A stretch of DNA of 64,000 nt, from contig JAVTLE010000021.1 of assembly GCA_033439295.1 (NCBI GenBank), positions 2,790,009 to 2,854,008 of the forward strand. The letters are read 5' to 3'. The stretch is from Deuterostichococcus epilithicus (Eukaryota; Chlorophyta; Trebouxiophyceae; Prasiolales; Stichococcaceae). The notes beneath the pieces were generated by a model that did not search any database, was not told the DNA's origin, and saw only the letters and a program-made list of their open reading frames with translations. The position numbers and the translations under genes were made by a program. Below are positions 52,501 through 63,080 of the stretch, piece after piece. Position 1 is the stretch's first letter; the number at the start of each line of letters is the position of its first letter.

Positions 52501-54131
52501 GCCGCAGTCGATCACTTGCTGCAGGCCTGCTCGGTAGCAGGCCAAAAGAAGCCACTTGGGAGGCAGGCAGCACCAACAGGAGATGGAGTCTGTTCGTTGT
52601 CACAACAGAGGGCACATCGGCTGCAGGTCCTGCACGGCATGTCACACGTTCCTCAGTGTCACACTTTCCTGAGCGTTCCATTGCGCACGGTCGTTCCGCT
52701 GCAGGCCTGGTGCAAGAGGTGCGCGGCGGCGATGCCGGCGGCGCAGTGGAGGCGGTCCTCGCGGGCCTGGACCGCGGCGCCTGGCCGGGCGCGCAGGCGC
52801 CGCCGCTGGCGGCCGCCCTGGGCCTGCCCATCGACGAGCTGCTGCGCTGCCGCCAGGTGTGCTGCCTTGCCTCCCTGCCCCAACGCTCGACGCGCAGGCC
52901 CCACAGCACGGCGCCGGCTCTGACCCTGGGCATGTGCCCGTTCGTGCCCCGCGGGGTCGGGGGAACCTCAGTGTTGGCCTCCCAACGTCCCTGCCCATGC
53001 CACTCGCTGGCTGGCATGCTCTTTGCCATGCTGAGCATGTGCTGCCCATGGGCCCGCAGTGCGGGCGGAGCTCGCTGGAGGCGCACTACACGAGGTACGC
53101 GCTGGCGGTGCCGGCGGGCGCGCTCGTCGGCGGCCGCGCCCCCGGGCAGGGCCCCGCGCCCGCGCTGGAAGCCGCCCTCGCCGCCGCCACCGGCCTCGCT
53201 GCCCGAGCCTGTCCCCTGGTGCATAATGCTTCATCTGTCTGTGCACAGGCACAGCTGCATTCACAGGCACAGCTACATGCACAGCTGCACAGGCACAGGC
53301 ATACGCACAGGCACAACTGTAGCACCTATGGCAGCTGCTCGCCTTCTCGGCCCTGTTTGCACATTCCATTTCCACTTGCTGCCTGCCGCAGACGGTGTCT
53401 CATCCTGACACGCATTCCCGTCCGCCGCCGCCGCAGGAGCAGGGCGGCTGCGGGGCGCTCAACCTGGTGCAGGGCGCGGTGCGCGCGCCGCCGCGCTGCC
53501 TGGCGGTGGCGCTGGCTTGGGGCCCGGCGCCGCCCTCCGACGCCGATCTGGCCGCCGTGCTGGCGGCGCTGCCGGCCCGCCTGGACGCCCGCGCCGCCTT
53601 CCCCGGTGGGCTTCATCAAATTTTTGAACAAAGCAGACAACGAGCTGCATCGCTGAGCTGATGGCTGATGTGCTCGTCACACCCCTGTCATGGGGCTGGT
53701 GCGCAGGGCGTGATTGCCGACCGCCTGGGTGGCGGCTTCGCCTCCCCCGGGGAGCAGGGCTTTGCACATCTGTGCCCTGGTTCCGAGGGGTGGTGTGAGA
53801 TGCGTTGGGGCTACGGACACCAGAACATTAAGAGTGTGCAGCAATCACATGACAGCCGAGGTGATTAGCTGGGCGTCTCTCCTCCCTGCGAGCAGGCGCT
53901 GAGGCGGGCGCGGGGCTGCCCGCCAACTACCGCCTGGCAGCGGCGGTGGCGGGCCATGGCGGCGGGGGCAGCGGCTTCGCCGCGCTGCTGGCCGAGCCTG
54001 GCGGCGGCGTCTGGGCGGCGGCAGCGGCCCCGGGCTGCTCGTTTGGCCCCGCTGGCGACTGGCGCGGCGCATTCGTACAGTGCCGCGCCAACCGCCTGCA
54101 GCCACTGCTGCTGCTGTACAGCGCATTGTGA
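33951..54131 (+). CDS. Giant inactive ubiquitin-hydrolase-like protein (DUF627-DUF629-UCH, plant USP53/54 type)
   Basis: About 36 exons and about 2,990 aa. Exons: 33951-34180, 34560-34632, 34888-35085, 35394-35564, 35952-36112, 36544-37024, 37397-37556, 37951-38180, 38309-38574, 38801-39503, 39659-39742, 40030-40194, 40400-40735, 40889-41365, 41532-41639, 41870-42082, 42396-42634, 43150-43362, 43963-44176, 44697-44827, 45294-45452, 45734-45881, 46461-46553, 46816-46995, 47256-47555, 48146-48304, 48579-48722, 48999-49151, 49733-50033, 50239-51019, 51169-51892, 52192-52452, 52705-52856, 53060-53218, 53437-53605, 53896-54131. The N-terminus (MARKKK..., then helical ELPHRYLARLLYHEAA) resembles DUF627. 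RQHWVGLPPERRRRLLSVPV and the C2H2 finger FWACPPCDAAF...HLYTFH resemble DUF629. The C-terminus follows the UCH fold: RQFLEALSAALWAL, EQGGCGALNLVQGAV, NRLQPLLLLYSAL. Catalytic Cys and His positions are not conserved, so it is probably a scaffold. Extra modules: polyQ, coiled coils, a UIM-like helix, an NZF-like finger and a CCCH finger. Three phase conflicts (38.49, 39.18-39.3, 51.02-51.17 kb) look like assembly errors. Confidence 0.8.
36646..36691. other. Cluster of ambiguous bases in a GC-rich exon
   Basis: Single Ns occur in the pseudo-deubiquitinase exon 36544-37024. The exon length (481) still agrees with the phases of its neighbours, so each N probably stands for one base. Confidence 0.8.
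38309..38574 (+). other. Exon with a probable missing base (near 38480-38490)
   Basis: The exon begins and ends in phase 0 by its neighbours, yet it is 266 bases long. The reading frame LCTRCNAAAGG changes to LPPPWEEAGSDDG after a run of four C. One extra C in that run would restore a single frame, which fits a homopolymer undercall rather than a disabled gene. Confidence 0.6.
40505..40590 (+). repeat. (CAG)28 microsatellite coding polyQ
   Basis: About 28 uninterrupted CAG units, inside a longer CAG-rich stretch (about 40455-40632) of the pseudo-deubiquitinase exon 40400-40735. It reads as Gln in the coding frame and is likely length-variable between strains. Confidence 0.95.
43026..43486 (+). 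repeat. Degenerate copies of exon 43150-43362 on both sides of it
   Basis: The exon's 5' edge with its acceptor (CAGGGCGCTGGCGAAGCG) is repeated upstream at about 43026-43085, and its 3' edge (GCTGCAGCAGTACTCCAT) is repeated downstream at about 43442-43486. The copies lie in the flanking introns and have diverged. They have no usable donor and acceptor pair that keeps the frame. Confidence 0.75.
45834..46086 (+). repeat. Three tandem copies of a coding-exon end (MEK-x-FQAID-x-L)
   Basis: Copy 1 (from 45834) is the 3' part of exon 45734-45881. Copies 2 (from 45932) and 3 (from 46037) follow in the intron at 98- and 105-bp steps. All begin ATGGAGAAG and contain TTCCAGGCCAT. Copy 2 has lost the CAG|GT donor and copy 3 carries a small insertion, so they look like decaying exon duplicates. 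Confidence 0.85.
46266..46322. repeat. 15-bp inverted repeat (intronic hairpin)
   Basis: The arms 46266-46280 (CAGGGGTGGTCGAGC) and 46308-46322 are perfect reverse complements with a 27-base spacer. The spacer contains a further partial copy, CCACCCCTGG. It lies in the pseudo-deubiquitinase intron before exon 46461-46553. Confidence 0.9.
48014..48190 (+). repeat. Intronic copy of the UIM-like exon start
   Basis: The acceptor and first about 45 bases of exon 48146-48304 (CAGGGCATGTCCGCATGGGA) are repeated about 128 bp upstream from 48014 with a few changes, including loss of one base in the TGGGAG string. The upstream copy runs out of frame, so it is probably a dead duplicate. Confidence 0.75.
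51417..51587. other. Ambiguous bases in exon 51169-51892
   Basis: Six Ns fall in Gly/Gln-rich coding sequence of the pseudo-deubiquitinase. The frame before and after them is the same, so N counts appear right. The phase mismatch of this exon with 50239-51019 lies upstream of the Ns. Confidence 0.7.
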
Positions 54132-55433
54132 GGCGGGGCGCTGCTGCCGGGGCTTTTCGACAGACTGAAGCCACCCTGGACGGACGCTTGTGGATCAGCG
54201 CGCGCTGTCACTGGGCTGCCGTGGGCGGCGGCTCCCGAGCGATTTGAGGTGGCAGGCTGTAACTACAGATTGGAATTGCACAGGGCCATGGATGACGGGT
54301 TGACAGGCCTGCAGCCTGGCTATTGTTGCTTTTAGTGACGTCTTCGGTGCTGGGGTGGAAGGGTGGGGTGGAAGGGTAAGGGATAGGGGAATGCTGCATC
54401 GGCTGGGACGCTGAAGACATTCTGCTGGGCGTGCGGGTCGTTGAGACTGTTTGGACCTGGGACGTTGCTGTTGCCAAAATTGGGTGTGCTCGGGCAGCTG
54501 CGCTGCCTTCTGCCACGGTCCATAAAGACGTGGGTGCAGATGTGCAGTATGCACACAGGCTGTGGCAAGGGAGGCGTTTACTGTAAATGGTCGGTCGTAC
54601 AGATGAAAGGCACCCAGTGCAGAGCAAAGGTTAGTTGGCAGTGAAGGGAAGAGAGGTAGATTGCCGGCGGAGGGGTTGCGGGTTGAAGGCTTGATGTATC
54701 GGCCAACATCAGTTACAGTCAGGTGTTGCAAGTCCGATGTCTGTTGGACCTAGTAGCGAAATCGAAATCAGAGTCAGAGTCGACCGAAATCAAAACGACT
54801 GCCTGTGAACAGAGATGCAAACATCCTTACGACGGAGATGGTGGTACGAACGAACATCAACTCGGACAGTCGTAGGCACAGTCAACGATGAACTTCCTCT
54901 GGCGTCTGCTCTACAGCTGTGTAGTGAAGGAGCGACGATCCAAAATTGAGGCGCAGGCGGGCACGGAGGCCGGGGCACCGAGGCTCCCGAGCCCCAAACG
55001 GGCGCCACACCATGCTGCCCTGTGACCCCTGCCACGAGCGCCCTCTCGAGAGGAGGGGGGCAAGGAACAGGGGCCAGGCGCGCCCACTGGTGGTACATCA
55101 ATCGAGAGAAATCTAACGGCCGCAGCAAACTGCTCAGTACTGCTGCTTGCAGCGGCGCACGGCGCTAAGCACACTCCGGCCTCGCCCACTCTTACTCCTC
55201 CTCATCATCATCCTTCTCAGAATCCACTACACTCCCGTCCGCCCTTCTGCGCTCATTGTGTAAACGAAACGAGCCCGGTACCTGTGCTGCCATTCGCTTC
55301 ATCCAGTCAAGGCGTGCCGTCAGCCCTCGCGCGACTGTACAAATCGCTCCTCCTCTCTTCCTCGCTGCTGTCGTCTCTTGTAATTTCTCTGCAGCCCCGG
55401 CTGTAGGAACCATCTGAAGCAGCCGCTGCTGGC
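54132..55433. other. Convergent intergenic region
   Basis: About 1.3 kb between the stops of the pseudo-deubiquitinase (plus) and the GAF-like gene (minus). It holds both 3' UTRs. A TGTAA pentamer at 54258-54262, about 130 bp past the plus-strand stop, matches the usual green-algal poly(A) signal. A GGTGGAAGGG repeat lies near 54353-54376. No gene is recognised. Confidence 0.55.
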
Positions 55434-57580
55434 TCAGCCGATGTTCATGTCGGCAAGTGAGTCGAGGCGGCGCACCGACGCTGTGCGCTGCATGGACATC
55501 TGGCGCTGCATGGGCGGGAAGGTGGCGGGTGTGCCGGGCGACTCCGGACCGCTGCCAGTGGACGAATAGCTGCCGCCGGCGCTGCCGCCGGCGCCCGGCT
55601 GGTAGCAGCGCATCGGCGGCGCCGTGGCAGCGGTGCGGAAGTGGCGCTCCAGCGGCGGCAGCGCCCGGGGGCTGTCCATTGATGCCCGCGTAAAGGGGTT
55701 GCCGGCGGGGGGCGGCAGCGGCTGGCTGGAGACTGCCGCGAATGGCGAGGCCGAGGCTGTGACCGCCGGGGGGCTGGTAGCCGGCTTGCCCAGCGACAGC
55801 TGCACAGGATGTAGGAAACATCTTCGTCAGCCGAGGTCCAGTTGCTTCTGTTGGCTTTTTGTGGCGTCTCGCATAGGGTTACCAACACAGTGGGCAGCGG
55901 CGATCCTGCAGCACCGGAGCGGAGCGCACGCCAAGGAAAAGACAGTTTCAAGGCACAAGAAGGGCACCTGGAACTGTGTCAGCAGGTCACAGGTGTGGGA
56001 GATGACGTTGGCAACCAGTGCGGAGGTCGCGAACGATGACATCATGACCTCCAAGCAGGCCACCACGCCCGCCTCTGGCGCCCGCAGGTCGTGCACGGGG
56101 ATGTACGCCAGCTCTGCCACGCGCTCCGCCATGTTGTCTGCGTTGGAGAACGAAAAGCACGGTCAGCAGCGCGTCTTGATGCATAAAGTGCCACGGCACA
56201 TGGAGCAGACAAGAGCGAATGGATTATCCCGGGCGCAGAGCTGGTCAGCACGAGTCGCTGGCCACATGGCTGACCATAGGCCAAAGCACAAGCGGCCTTG
56301 GAATCTGCAAGGTCGGAAAGGATGTAAGCAGCCGCAGGGCGCACCGTCGAGCTTGTTGCGCGGGTGCACGGACGTGGGGATAATCGCAACGTTCTGCACA
56401 ACTGCCAGCGCGCCGGAGCTCCACACCTTGCCCAGCATGCCGATCGCGGACCGCAAGATGCCGCCCTCGCAGCTGCACCACCAGTTCAGACACAGACCGT
56501 GAGCAGCACAAGTTGAGATCGAGCGATCCTGGGCGCTCAAGACGTGCCAAGACAGTGGAGGACGCAACTGTTAGGTCTCTAAATCAGTTTCACTCACCAG
56601 GAGGCGCGGAAGGGGGCCAGCGCGGGGTCCTGCAGCGACGCCCCCATGGGCTGGCAGCGGAACACCGTCGAGGTGCCCTTTGCTGATGAGACGCCCGCCC
56701 AGCGCCCCTCGACACAGGCTGTCCACACCTGGGCATGAATCGAGCAGGAGTAAGGGCCAAGCGATTCTATGGCAAATATCTGGCGACTTGCTGCCGGCCG
56801 CCACCCACCGCCTTTTCGCAAAAGGACGATATGGTAGTAGGCTTCACGAAAAGTGCCGCGCGGCGAGGTGCTGCTTGGACCCAGCACAGTCAAGACCCGT
56901 GGAGCAGGTACGCGCCATCGAGCCGGCCCGCAGGCTGCAGAAGCCGAAGCTTGCCGCGTGGGCTATGCTGATACTTTGCAAAACACGCGCTTTTTGAGCA
57001 GATATTTCCGAGCCCCGTCGCTCAACACAGAGCTCGGCGACATCGCGGGGCTGACGCAGGGTACTGCTCTTGTGTCTAGTGACACAGACTGCACGTTCTC
57101 TGCAGCCTGCTGGCCGGCCGCAGTCCCAGGATGCGCTAAAAGCTTCTCTTGCATAGCGATGCTGACATCGCCGCCAACCGGGGCCCCCGACTGCATGCCC
57201 CATGGTCTGAGGTTGTGTGAGGTAAGTGGAAGTTTGCCGGGCGGTCTGCGAGCGGCCCGCAGCGAGTGCGCGTGGGTGGCGCGGCGCAACACTAGGACAG
57301 CCGGAGATGTCATCCCTTGAGAAAACGACTTGGGTCTCACCTGCACCAGGGCCAGCGTGCCGGGCTCAAACCGAGCCGCCAAAGCTCCAGGGATGCAGCT
57401 GAGGCGCTGCGCCAACGGCAGACTGCGCAAGTCGACGCTCTGGCGTCCCAACCGCGGGCCCTGAGCCGGAGCCCGGGGGCTGCTGATCGTGAGAGCCTCC
57501 GCCTGGCCGCGGCGCTGCAGCTCGTAAAGCTGTGAGGTTGTGGTTGCGGCCATGGCGTCCAGGGCGGGTGCCACCAGCAT
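55434..57580 (-). CDS. GAF-like sensor protein resembling the NIN-like protein N-terminal module
   Basis: Five exons in phase: 55434-55799, 55968-56137, 56345-56472, 56597 to about 56728, 57341-57580; about 344 aa. The order VQVWTACVEGRW..., GMLGKVWSSGALAVVQNV, ELAYIPVHDL and AGVVACLEVMMSSF matches the layout of the N-terminal GAF-like region of plant NLP transcription factors (LPGRVW..., LALPV..., GVVEVVMTS). In NLPs that region senses nitrate. The C-terminal 120 residues are Ser/Pro-rich and low complexity, with several basic-Ser sites (MQRTASVRRLDS). The protein stops without any RWP-RK or PB1 domain, so it is not an NLP itself. Function unknown; a small-molecule sensor or regulatory partner is plausible. 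An acceptor-like CACCACAG just upstream of the ATG leaves room for an additional 5' exon. Confidence 0.72.
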
Positions 57581-59080
57581 GGACGGAGAGAGACTGTGGT
57601 GCGGCGGTACGAAGCCTTGGACCGCGTCAAGCTGACGTGAGTCTGTGGGCTGCTTGCGTTTTGGACTCTCTCAGATGCAGGTTTATGTCGAGAGAGAGAC
57701 GATTGACCCGGATGCTCTTCAGTTAACTGGCTCAAGAGTCCACAGCGGAGTTGCCGCTGTGGTCTGTGCAATCGAGCGGTGTATCTTCTCCCCCAAAACC
57801 CTAATGAGCCTGAATATCTCTTGGAAGTTTTTGCAGTTCACGCAACAGATCAGTCTGCAGCTGCATCATGGCAGCGGCGTGGGCGCAACACAAAAGGCAG
57901 CTTGCGAAGGGTGAGAACATTCAGGGCAGCGTGCTGCATCATCTGGGGATGACCCTGCGGAAGAAACTCCTGTTTTGGAGCAACAGGACCTGACCGCTTG
58001 GTCAAACTACCTGAGACACTCAGAAGATGTACGCCAGGGCATCAGCCAGATTCCGCACGCGATTTTGTATCTTGTCCAGCTTGCCTTATACCTAATGCCC
58101 GACAGTCGCGTCGCTAGGCCTCCTGAAGCGGCAACGGCGGCGGCGGCGGCGGCGGCGCCGGCGCACATATGACGAGAGGCCGGGTCCAGATTGGTCGCCT
58201 GCTCTGCCATCGGACCTCGCATCCGGTCCCACAAATGCCGCAGGTACAACGGCCTTTTTCATGCGGCGGCGGCTGCAGCAATCGCCAGGACAATCCTTTC
58301 GTCTGCGCTAAGTGGCATGGTGGGTACAGAATGTATCGAACATGGTTGCGCATCATGTAGCATGCACAGCTGGGCTGCCGCTACCTGTTGGTGCTGCAAC
58401 CGTGCCTGCACCCTCGCATCTTGGAGGTATGTCGCAGTCACTAAAGATACGGTCTGCGAGGGGACCTGTGGGTGCAAAGCGTACTGCCTCACTGAAGTTG
58501 ACTCGCTGAACTCTTGACGGTGTTCTTCTGCAGCCGCCGCCTGTGCACATACACCAGCCCTACAGTCTGCCCCTCAAGTCAGGCTCCCCGCTATCTTTGT
58601 TCACACCTAGCCGACCCCGCCTGAGTGTACTCCACCCGCCTGTAGTTTTGGTTTGCGTTGTCTCCCAAATTGCGGAGCCGGTGCATGTCAGGTGCAGATG
58701 TAGCAAGTGCACCAGCATGCCACAGCTTGCGTGTCTAAGCTTGATTGCCGGAGCGCATCGGATGTCGATGAAGGCTGGTACACAGGCTAATGGGTTGTGC
58801 TGCTGGAGGACGCCATGCATCCGCGCTAGCTGGCTCAATCCGCAAAGTGTTGCTGTTGGCACCAGAACTGCTCAACGCGGACCTGCACAGAGCCTGGCGT
58901 CTCTCCGTGATGAGCAGGTCTGGCGGCGGGCGCGAGTTGCCCAACTCCCACCACTGTGTGGCAGTAGTGGCGGTTGGATAGCCGCGCCTGCAGCAGCGCC
59001 TTCGCCATGCTGGGTGCTGGACGATGGAAGCCCCGCCGACGACTGACGCGGCACACAAGCGCAGTGACACGCCAGCCTGC

Positions 59081-59127
<47 letters not shown>

Positions 59128-59856
59128 AGTGCCGCTCCTGTCGCCGGCTGCGGCCATCTGTGCCAGCGGTGCCAAACTCTGCCCGGCTGGCACCGCGGTC
59201 GCCGTCCCTGAGGATACGGCGGCAGCAGTGGTGGCAGCAGCGGGAGCTTTGGCAGCGTTGGCACCGGTGGTGGCATGCTGCGCCCAGGGGCGGCGCGAGG
59301 CCCGCGCTCCCAGTAGCTTCGCCTGGCCGGCAGCGACATTCGCGCGAGTGGCACATACACTGCTTATAGTGATATACACAATCTAAATTCCTCAACTGGC
59401 CGCAAGCACAGCTTTCCTAGCTCTGGGGGACTGGGGCCAGGCGGCAGGTGTCACCTGCTGCCGGTTGCATGGCGCACGCTGGCCGCCGCGCCTGCCGCTT
59501 GCGCGATCTGCCTGCCTGCCTGCCGCTCAGAGTTTCTATATAATGAGAAGAATGCAAACGATTCTTTGCATCAAACTACGCATACAGCTGGACCGTGCGC
59601 CAATTGGTGCGTTTATGGGATGCGTGCTACTTGATGACATGGTATTCCCTTCATCCGGTGATCGAACCGACAAAATGCACCTCCTTTGCGCTACACATCT
59701 GTCTGGAACTTCAATTGGTATTCGCATAATCTTTCTGGATTCAATCTGTTCTGCTCTTCAAACGAAGGGTGCTCACGCCGAGCTTGCGCGGGTTGCACGT
59801 AGTAGTCAGCCGCATCCATCCGATACTATCTGTGTAACGCAGCAGATATCACACCA
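57581..59856. other. Divergent intergenic region with a Gln-rich open frame
   Basis: About 2.3 kb between the starts of the GAF-like gene (minus) and the aldo/keto reductase (plus). On the minus strand, 58735-59379 is open for 214 codons with an Ala/Thr-rich segment and then about 17 Gln from a CTG/CAG repeat. It could be an upstream exon of the GAF-like gene or a separate protein. No domain is visible and I could not chain it to other exons in phase. The rest shows only short frames. Confidence 0.35.
59077..59126. repeat. (CTG)n microsatellite
   Basis: About 16 CTG units interrupted once by TTG. On the minus strand it encodes polyQ within the open frame 58735-59379. Confidence 0.95.
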
Positions 59857-62145
59857 ATGGCACCCGCTCTTCCGCAGTTACCCATCGGCAATCAGGGTCT
59901 GAAGGCCTCAAAATGCGGCCTTGGATGTATGGTGCGTTCCTCGCGTCCTGTGGCATCCGTCCAGCACGACGTAGAGTTGCTGACATCTTGGACGTTGACG
60001 CATCGTCAGATCATGTCCTTCTTATGGGAATCTTCTCAATCTTGGTCGGACTTCTGTTTATGATGCGGTGGTGTTCATTCCGAGCACGAATTCTGCCGGA
60101 GATATTTGGTGGGTTTTTCATTGTGCTGCTGCGGCTGTGACTGATGGATGACATTGTCGACGTCGACCGATGTTCGTCCATATAAATCACTGATTGCACG
60201 CAGGGGATGAGCAGCTACTACACAGTGGGCGAAGCATCGGACGAGGAAAGCCTGAAAGTCCTGGCGCGCGCGCATGAATTGGGCGTCACAATGCTCGACA
60301 CATCAAGTGCGCCTCATCTTGCCGGTCTCATCAGCATGCTCTCCTCAAGACAACTCCTGCAACCTCTCTGCACGCCAGACTCAGCAGGTCCAGTAATTTC
60401 TTCTATGACGTAACTCATCATCACGCATCCCGCTGTTGCTCCTGTGTGACTTGCCCCCGCACCTGTGCTGATGATGCCGCCGCAGACGTGTATGGCTTTG
60501 GCAAGAACGAGCGCCTGATCGGTGAGTCAAGCTCCCGACGACACTGTCGGTCAAGATTTCTGTTGGAACCTGACATCGTAACCATCGAAAACTTTCCTTG
60601 TGTACGTGTCTGCTGCTACTTTATTTGCAGCCAAGGCGCTTGAGGGCGGCAATCGCGCCAAGTATGTGGTTGCCACCAAGTTTGGCTTCGTCATGAAAGA
60701 GGATGGTACAGTCGGCGTGCGCGGCGACGCACAGCACGTCAAGTGAGGCTCTAGATGCGGGTTCTGGCATGCTGAATGCTCGCTGGCATCTGCTGCAATC
60801 ATCATCACGCAGTGCGCTGCCTGCAGGGAGGCATGCGAGCAGTCGCTGAAGGATCTGGGCATCGACACTATCGACTTGTACTACATACATCGGCCGGACC
60901 CGTCAGTGCGCATCGAGGAGACTGTCCAGGCCATGGCGGTGCGTGCGGGGGCTGACGCACTGTGCCCCCAGGAATGTTGCGGCACCTACCTGCGCATGAT
61001 GCCCCTATTGTTGCGAGTCCTAGCGTCATGCTATTCGTGCTGCTGGGCCACTCACGTGCCCCCGTGGCATGGCATGACATGGCTGCGGTGTGGTCTGGGC
61101 CGACAATACGATGCCGCTTTCATCTTCACTTTGCAAGCGCAGGACCTGGTGAATGAGGGCAAGGTGCAGCACATCGGACTCAGCGGTGAGGTCAGCGCCG
61201 AGCAGATACGCAAGGCCAGCGCGGTGTACCCCATCAGCGCGGTGCAACTCGAGTGGTCCCTCTGGGAACGCTCCGCCGAGGTTGGGGTCTCGTCTCCGCA
61301 TTGCCGCGCCTTCTCTTTGACTTCGAGAAGGCAGCGGTGTAGCTTCTACCCTCATCATTTGGGCTGCACCCGTGCTTGGGATCATTTTCAGGCAGCAAAA
61401 TGCGGCTGCGGCGTGGCCACCTTTCTTGATACTGACCCTCGCACCGCCGCCCGCTGCAGCGGGACGTCATCCCCACATGCCGGGAGCTGGGCATCGGCAT
61501 CGTGTGCTACTCGCCGCTGGGGCGCGGCTTCCTGACTGGCGAGTTGAAGTCGGCAGACGACATCCCCGAGAGCGACTTCAGGAAACGGCTGCCCCGCTAC
61601 AGCTCCAAAAACTTCGGCAAGGTGCCGCGCCACGGCTGCATCCTGTACGCTCTGTGCTTACGGAATGCTCTTGCCATTCGACATTGCATGTGGGGACGCA
61701 CACGGGTTGCTCCTGCACGCAGCGCAGTGTTCATTATTGCATTTTTGTAGCATTTTTTTTGTCTATGTTGCAGAATTTAGAGCTGGTGAGGAGGGTGGAG
61801 GAGGTGGCTGTGAAGAAGGGCGCGACGCCCGGCCAGATCGCGCTGGCGTGGCTGAATGCCCAGGGAGACGATGTGTTCCCCATTCCGGGCACCAAGCGGC
61901 TGGCGCGGCTGGAGGAGAACGTGGCGGCCTTCTCCATCCGGCTGACTGAGCAGGAGCTGAAGGAGCTGGACGAGGCTTTCCCGCCAGACGCCGCCGCCGG
62001 CAGCAGGTGATGAGCGGTTGCCGCATTGCCTGCTGTTTTTGCAGGCCCAAAATCGAAGGCTGTGGTTGGCCGTCAAGGATCCGGGCTTGCGCTGAGGGTT
62101 CACGTGCTGGATTTGCCCTGCTGCAGGTTCCCGGAGGGTTGGTGA
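59857..62145 (+). CDS. Aldo/keto reductase, 9 exons
   Basis: NADPH-dependent oxidoreductase of the AKR superfamily, (beta/alpha)8 fold, probably cytosolic or plastidic. Exons in phase: 59857-59931, 60204-60306, 60486-60521, 60631-60742, 60827-60938, 61143-61280, 61460-61621, 61774-62006, 62127-62145; 329 aa, the usual length. The catalytic tetrad is present: Asp in VTMLDTS, Tyr in NVYGFGKNE, Lys in VVATKFGF and His in LYYIHRPDP. The conserved strand [32 protein letters not shown] and cofactor loop [19 protein letters not shown] follow. The short last exon gives RFPEGW and TGA, like the usual family C-terminus. The nearest relatives by pattern are the YakC/auxin-induced (IN2-2, ATB2) type reductases of plants and bacteria; the substrate is unknown. 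Confidence 0.93.
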
Positions 62146-63080
62146 GTGGCCGCCGCCGCAGGCAGCGGCGCCACTGCTGATCGCCCACTTTGTGGAAGAT
62201 CATAACAGTATTGGTGCAGCGGTGCCAAACGAAGACTAGGCAGACCACTCAGCCAATAGAGTCGCCGGACAGCCAGCCCAATCACATTCTTCCCAGACTC
62301 CGGAGCAGATTAGGCATCGTAGCTAGAATATGCCCTAACAGCGGGACATTGCAGAGTAGAATGTCTGCCTCTGCCGCTGATTGAACGCGCCTAAGACGAC
62401 CATTGATTCCGTACATGTTTGGGTTTGTGCTGCGGCCTCCCCTTTGAGTGGCCTGTCGTGCACTTGCTGCTTGCGGCGCGCGCAGGCAGCGCGCGCAAAC
62501 CCTTGTTCAACGGTATTGCGTGTTGTAAGGTTTGCTTGTCACCGGAATACATGCATCAGAGGAGATGGAGGCATTGCTAGGAGTAGGCCTCTGCATGCTG
62601 AAAGCTTGCTCGTCCCGCCATGAACCGGTTCGAACAAATGCGCTGTTGGCTTTCGAGGCAACGCTGGTTACCATGCAACCAGCAAAATCAGGTCCGTATG
62701 CTGGCTACTCTAGAGGGCCGAATCAAACCCTTGTTCAGCCCTGCACAGCTGCTTGCGCAGGGCGGTTCTGCATCGTGGGCCATGTGCTGCTGCATGCGTG
62801 CGTTTGCTTCTGCAGGGAATGCCCTGATCAGTCCACCAGAGCGTCTCAACTCCCCGTCTGCAGATGCCGCTTGGTTTTGCACTTGCTTCGAGGCACCTGC
62901 CTGGTCGCTGCTACTGCCGCCGCTCAACTACTTGAACATGCCAATGCCCACGCGCCTCTGGGTCTTAACGCTGACTGCCAGCATCGCCGCTGCCCGCACT
63001 TGTCGTGAAGGTGTTCTCGGCGCCGGCGAATCCAGGCCCTGGCAACAGGCCGCCAGCGTAATGCCGCCGCCGCCCGCACT
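62146..63080. other. Convergent intergenic region
   Basis: About 0.9 kb between the stops of the aldo/keto reductase (plus) and eRF3 (minus). Open frames on the plus strand (for example 62620-63084) have no motif and no supporting splice phases. The string AAACCCTTGTTCA occurs twice, near 62498 and 62708. Confidence 0.45.

Noticed and set aside
53706-53793. Coding-looking segment (ADRLGGGFASPGEQGF) between the last two exons of the pseudo-deubiquitinase
   Set aside because: Its acceptor phase does not match exon 53437-53605, while direct splicing to 53896-54131 does and gives the expected UCH order.
59077-59126. Possible regulatory repeat array
   Set aside because: It is a simple CTG microsatellite; nothing else supports a regulatory site.
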